Shown here piece by piece: positions 5,493 through 6,561 of a stretch of 6,561 nucleotides of DNA (position 1 is the first letter of the stretch; each line of letters begins with the position of its first letter). The notes below the pieces were generated by a model that saw only the letters and a program-made list of their open reading frames with translations, did no database searches and had not been told where the DNA came from. The DNA is taken from assembly GCA_003168295.1 (NCBI GenBank), contig PMST01000615.1, positions 1,668-8,228 on the forward strand, given 5' to 3'. The stretch comes from Actinomycetota bacterium (GTDB taxonomy: Bacteria > Actinomycetota > Actinomycetes > Streptosporangiales > Streptosporangiaceae). A program made the position numbers and the translations under genes.

Positions 5493-6561
5493 AACGGATC
5501 TCCGTGGACATCGGCGGCACGTTCACCGACTGCTTCGTGGCCTGGGACGGGCGTTACATCCAGGCCAAAGCGCTGACCACCCACCACAACCTGTCCCAGG
5601 GCTTCAACGAGGCGCTGGATCACGCCTGCGCGACTTTGGACTTGCCGCGAGACGGCGTGCTGGGGGAGGTCGACTCGGTCCGCTACGCCACCACCTTGGG
5701 CACGAACGCGCTGATCGAGCGCCGGGGCCCGCAGGTCGGCGTCGTCGTGACCGCCGGGTTCGAGGCGACGATCCCGCTGTCCCGCGGCCGCGGTTACGGG
5801 GAAGGCCTGGACGAACTGGCCAGGAACGACATGTCCAGCGGCACCCGGCCGGACCCGCTGGTCCCGCAGACGCTGATCCGCTCGGTCGCCGAACGCGTCG
5901 ACTACCGCGGCACCGTCCTGATGGAGCTCGAAGCCGAAGACGTCCGGCGGGCACTGCGCGAACTCATCGACGCCGGCGCCGAGGCGCTGGTCGTCTGCCT
6001 CACCAACGCGATCGAGAACCCGGCGCACGAACTGCGGGTACAGGAGGTGTTCCTGTCCGAGTACCCGGCCCACCAGCTGGGCGCGATCCCGATGCTGCTC
6101 AGCCACCAGCTGTCCGGCCGCAAGGGTGAGTACGTACGCGCCACCTCGGCCATCGTGGACGGCTACCTGCACGCCACCATGTACCACGCGCTGTCGGATC
6201 TGGAGCAGAACCTGCGCGAGCACGGCTACCACCGGCCGATGCTGATCATCCACAATTCGGGCGGCATGGCCCAGCTGAACTCGACCGACGCGCTGCAGAC
6301 CATCCACTCGGGCCCGGTGGCCGGCATTTCGGCAAGCGAGCACCTGGCCGCGCAAGCGGGCCTGGGCAACGTGGTCGCCACCGACATGGGCGGCACCAGC
6401 TTCGACATCGGCCTGGTCCCGGCCGACGGCGTGAAGCACTACGACTTCATGCCGGTCATCGACCGGTGGCTGGTCAGCGTGCCCATGATCCACCTGGTCA
6501 CCCTGGGGGCCGGGGGCGGGTCCATCGCCAGCTACGACCGGCTGCACCAGTCGGTCAAGGT
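5489..6561 (+). CDS. HyuA-like ketone carboxylase subunit, second copy (alpha'-type), 3' end outside window
   Basis: The frame opens at GTG 5489 and stays open to the last base, giving about 357 residues of a protein expected to be roughly 650-720. It begins MKRISVDIGGTFTDCF, so the phosphate-1 motif DIGGTFTD (7-14) is canonical. Next come RYATTLGTNALIERRGPQVG (65-84), GFEATIPLSRGRGYGEGLDE (90-109), LVPQTLIRSVAERVDYRG (124-141), LSHQLSGRKGEYVRATSAIV (204-223), IHNSGGM (254-260), HSGPVAG (273-279), the second phosphate motif DMGGTSFD (299-306) and GAGGGSIA (340-347). These are the hallmarks of the hydantoinase A/oxoprolinase family in order, and the KGEYVRATSAI.DGYLH form resembles ketone carboxylases. 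It is paralogous to the first HyuA-like gene (shared DGxxxxxKxLTT, RYxTTxGTNAL, RxGPQxG) but clearly diverged, so the pair is not a recent duplication. It overlaps the gamma gene by 4 nt. The HyuB-like partner needed for a full carboxylase is not in the window and may lie just downstream. Confidence 0.92.
   Translation, partial: MKRISVDIGGTFTDCFVAWDGRYIQAKALTTHHNLSQGFNEALDHACATLDLPRDGVLGEVDSVRYATTLGTNALIERRGPQVGVVVTAGFEATIPLSRGRGYGEGLDELARNDMSSGTRPDPLVPQTLIRSVAERVDYRGTVLMELEAEDVRRALRELIDAGAEALVVCLTNAIENPAHELRVQEVFLSEYPAHQLGAIPMLLSHQLSGRKGEYVRATSAIVDGYLHATMYHALSDLEQNLREHGYHRPMLIIHNSGGMAQLNSTDALQTIHSGPVAGISASEHLAAQAGLGNVVATDMGGTSFDIGLVPADGVKHYDFMPVIDRWLVSVPMIHLVTLGAGGGSIASYDRLHQSVK

Noticed and set aside
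5248..6129. Plus-strand open frame of 293 codons overlapping the second HyuA-like gene
   Set aside because: It is an Arg/Pro/Ala-rich wrong-frame product. The frame starting at GTG 5489 carries the conserved HyuA motifs and a strong RBS.
5360..6547. Long minus-strand open frame of 395 codons opposite the gamma and second HyuA-like genes
   Set aside because: It is a GC-rich shadow of two well-supported plus-strand genes and shows no motif of its own.
1..6561. CRISPR arrays, insertion sequences, tRNA or rRNA genes, phage genes
   Set aside because: No regularly spaced repeats, transposase motifs, terminal inverted repeats, or tRNA/rRNA-like sequences were seen on either strand.

Overview
The window looks like chromosome of a high-GC actinomycete. 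The signs are very high G+C, two GTG starts among the five well-defined starts, stop/start overlaps of 4 nt, and a MalT-type LuxR C-terminus of the sort common in actinomycete regulators. The species cannot be named from this sequence.

Layout, left to right. (1) 1-297, + strand: the last ~98 codons of a LuxR-family regulator, cut by the window edge. (2) 361-1473, +: a 370-aa multi-pass membrane protein of the UPF0104 / lysylphosphatidylglycerol-synthase transmembrane family. (3) 1507-2964, -: a complete 485-aa acyl-CoA synthetase (class I adenylate-forming enzyme), convergent with (2). Its probable intrinsic terminator lies inside the 3' end of (2). (4) 2965-3129: a divergent intergenic region that should hold promoters for both directions. 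(5) 3130-5067, 5064-5492 and 5489-6561 (runs off the end), all +: a tightly coupled three-gene block made of a HyuA-like ATPase subunit, a small zinc-ribbon acetone-carboxylase-gamma-like subunit, and a second HyuA-like subunit.

The block in (5) is the main point of interest. Acetone carboxylase has one HyuA-like subunit. Two different HyuA paralogues with a gamma-type subunit between them instead recall acetophenone carboxylase, whose core has two HyuA-like chains, one HyuB-like chain and a ~15-kDa zinc subunit. A HyuB-like gene is predicted just beyond the right edge. In the known acetophenone route the beta-keto acid made by the carboxylase is activated by a dedicated CoA ligase. A divergently transcribed CoA ligase next to this block therefore suggests a compact 'carboxylate a ketone, then make the acyl-CoA' module. 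The enzyme family and gene order are read from the sequence; the substrate and the functional link to the ligase are inference.
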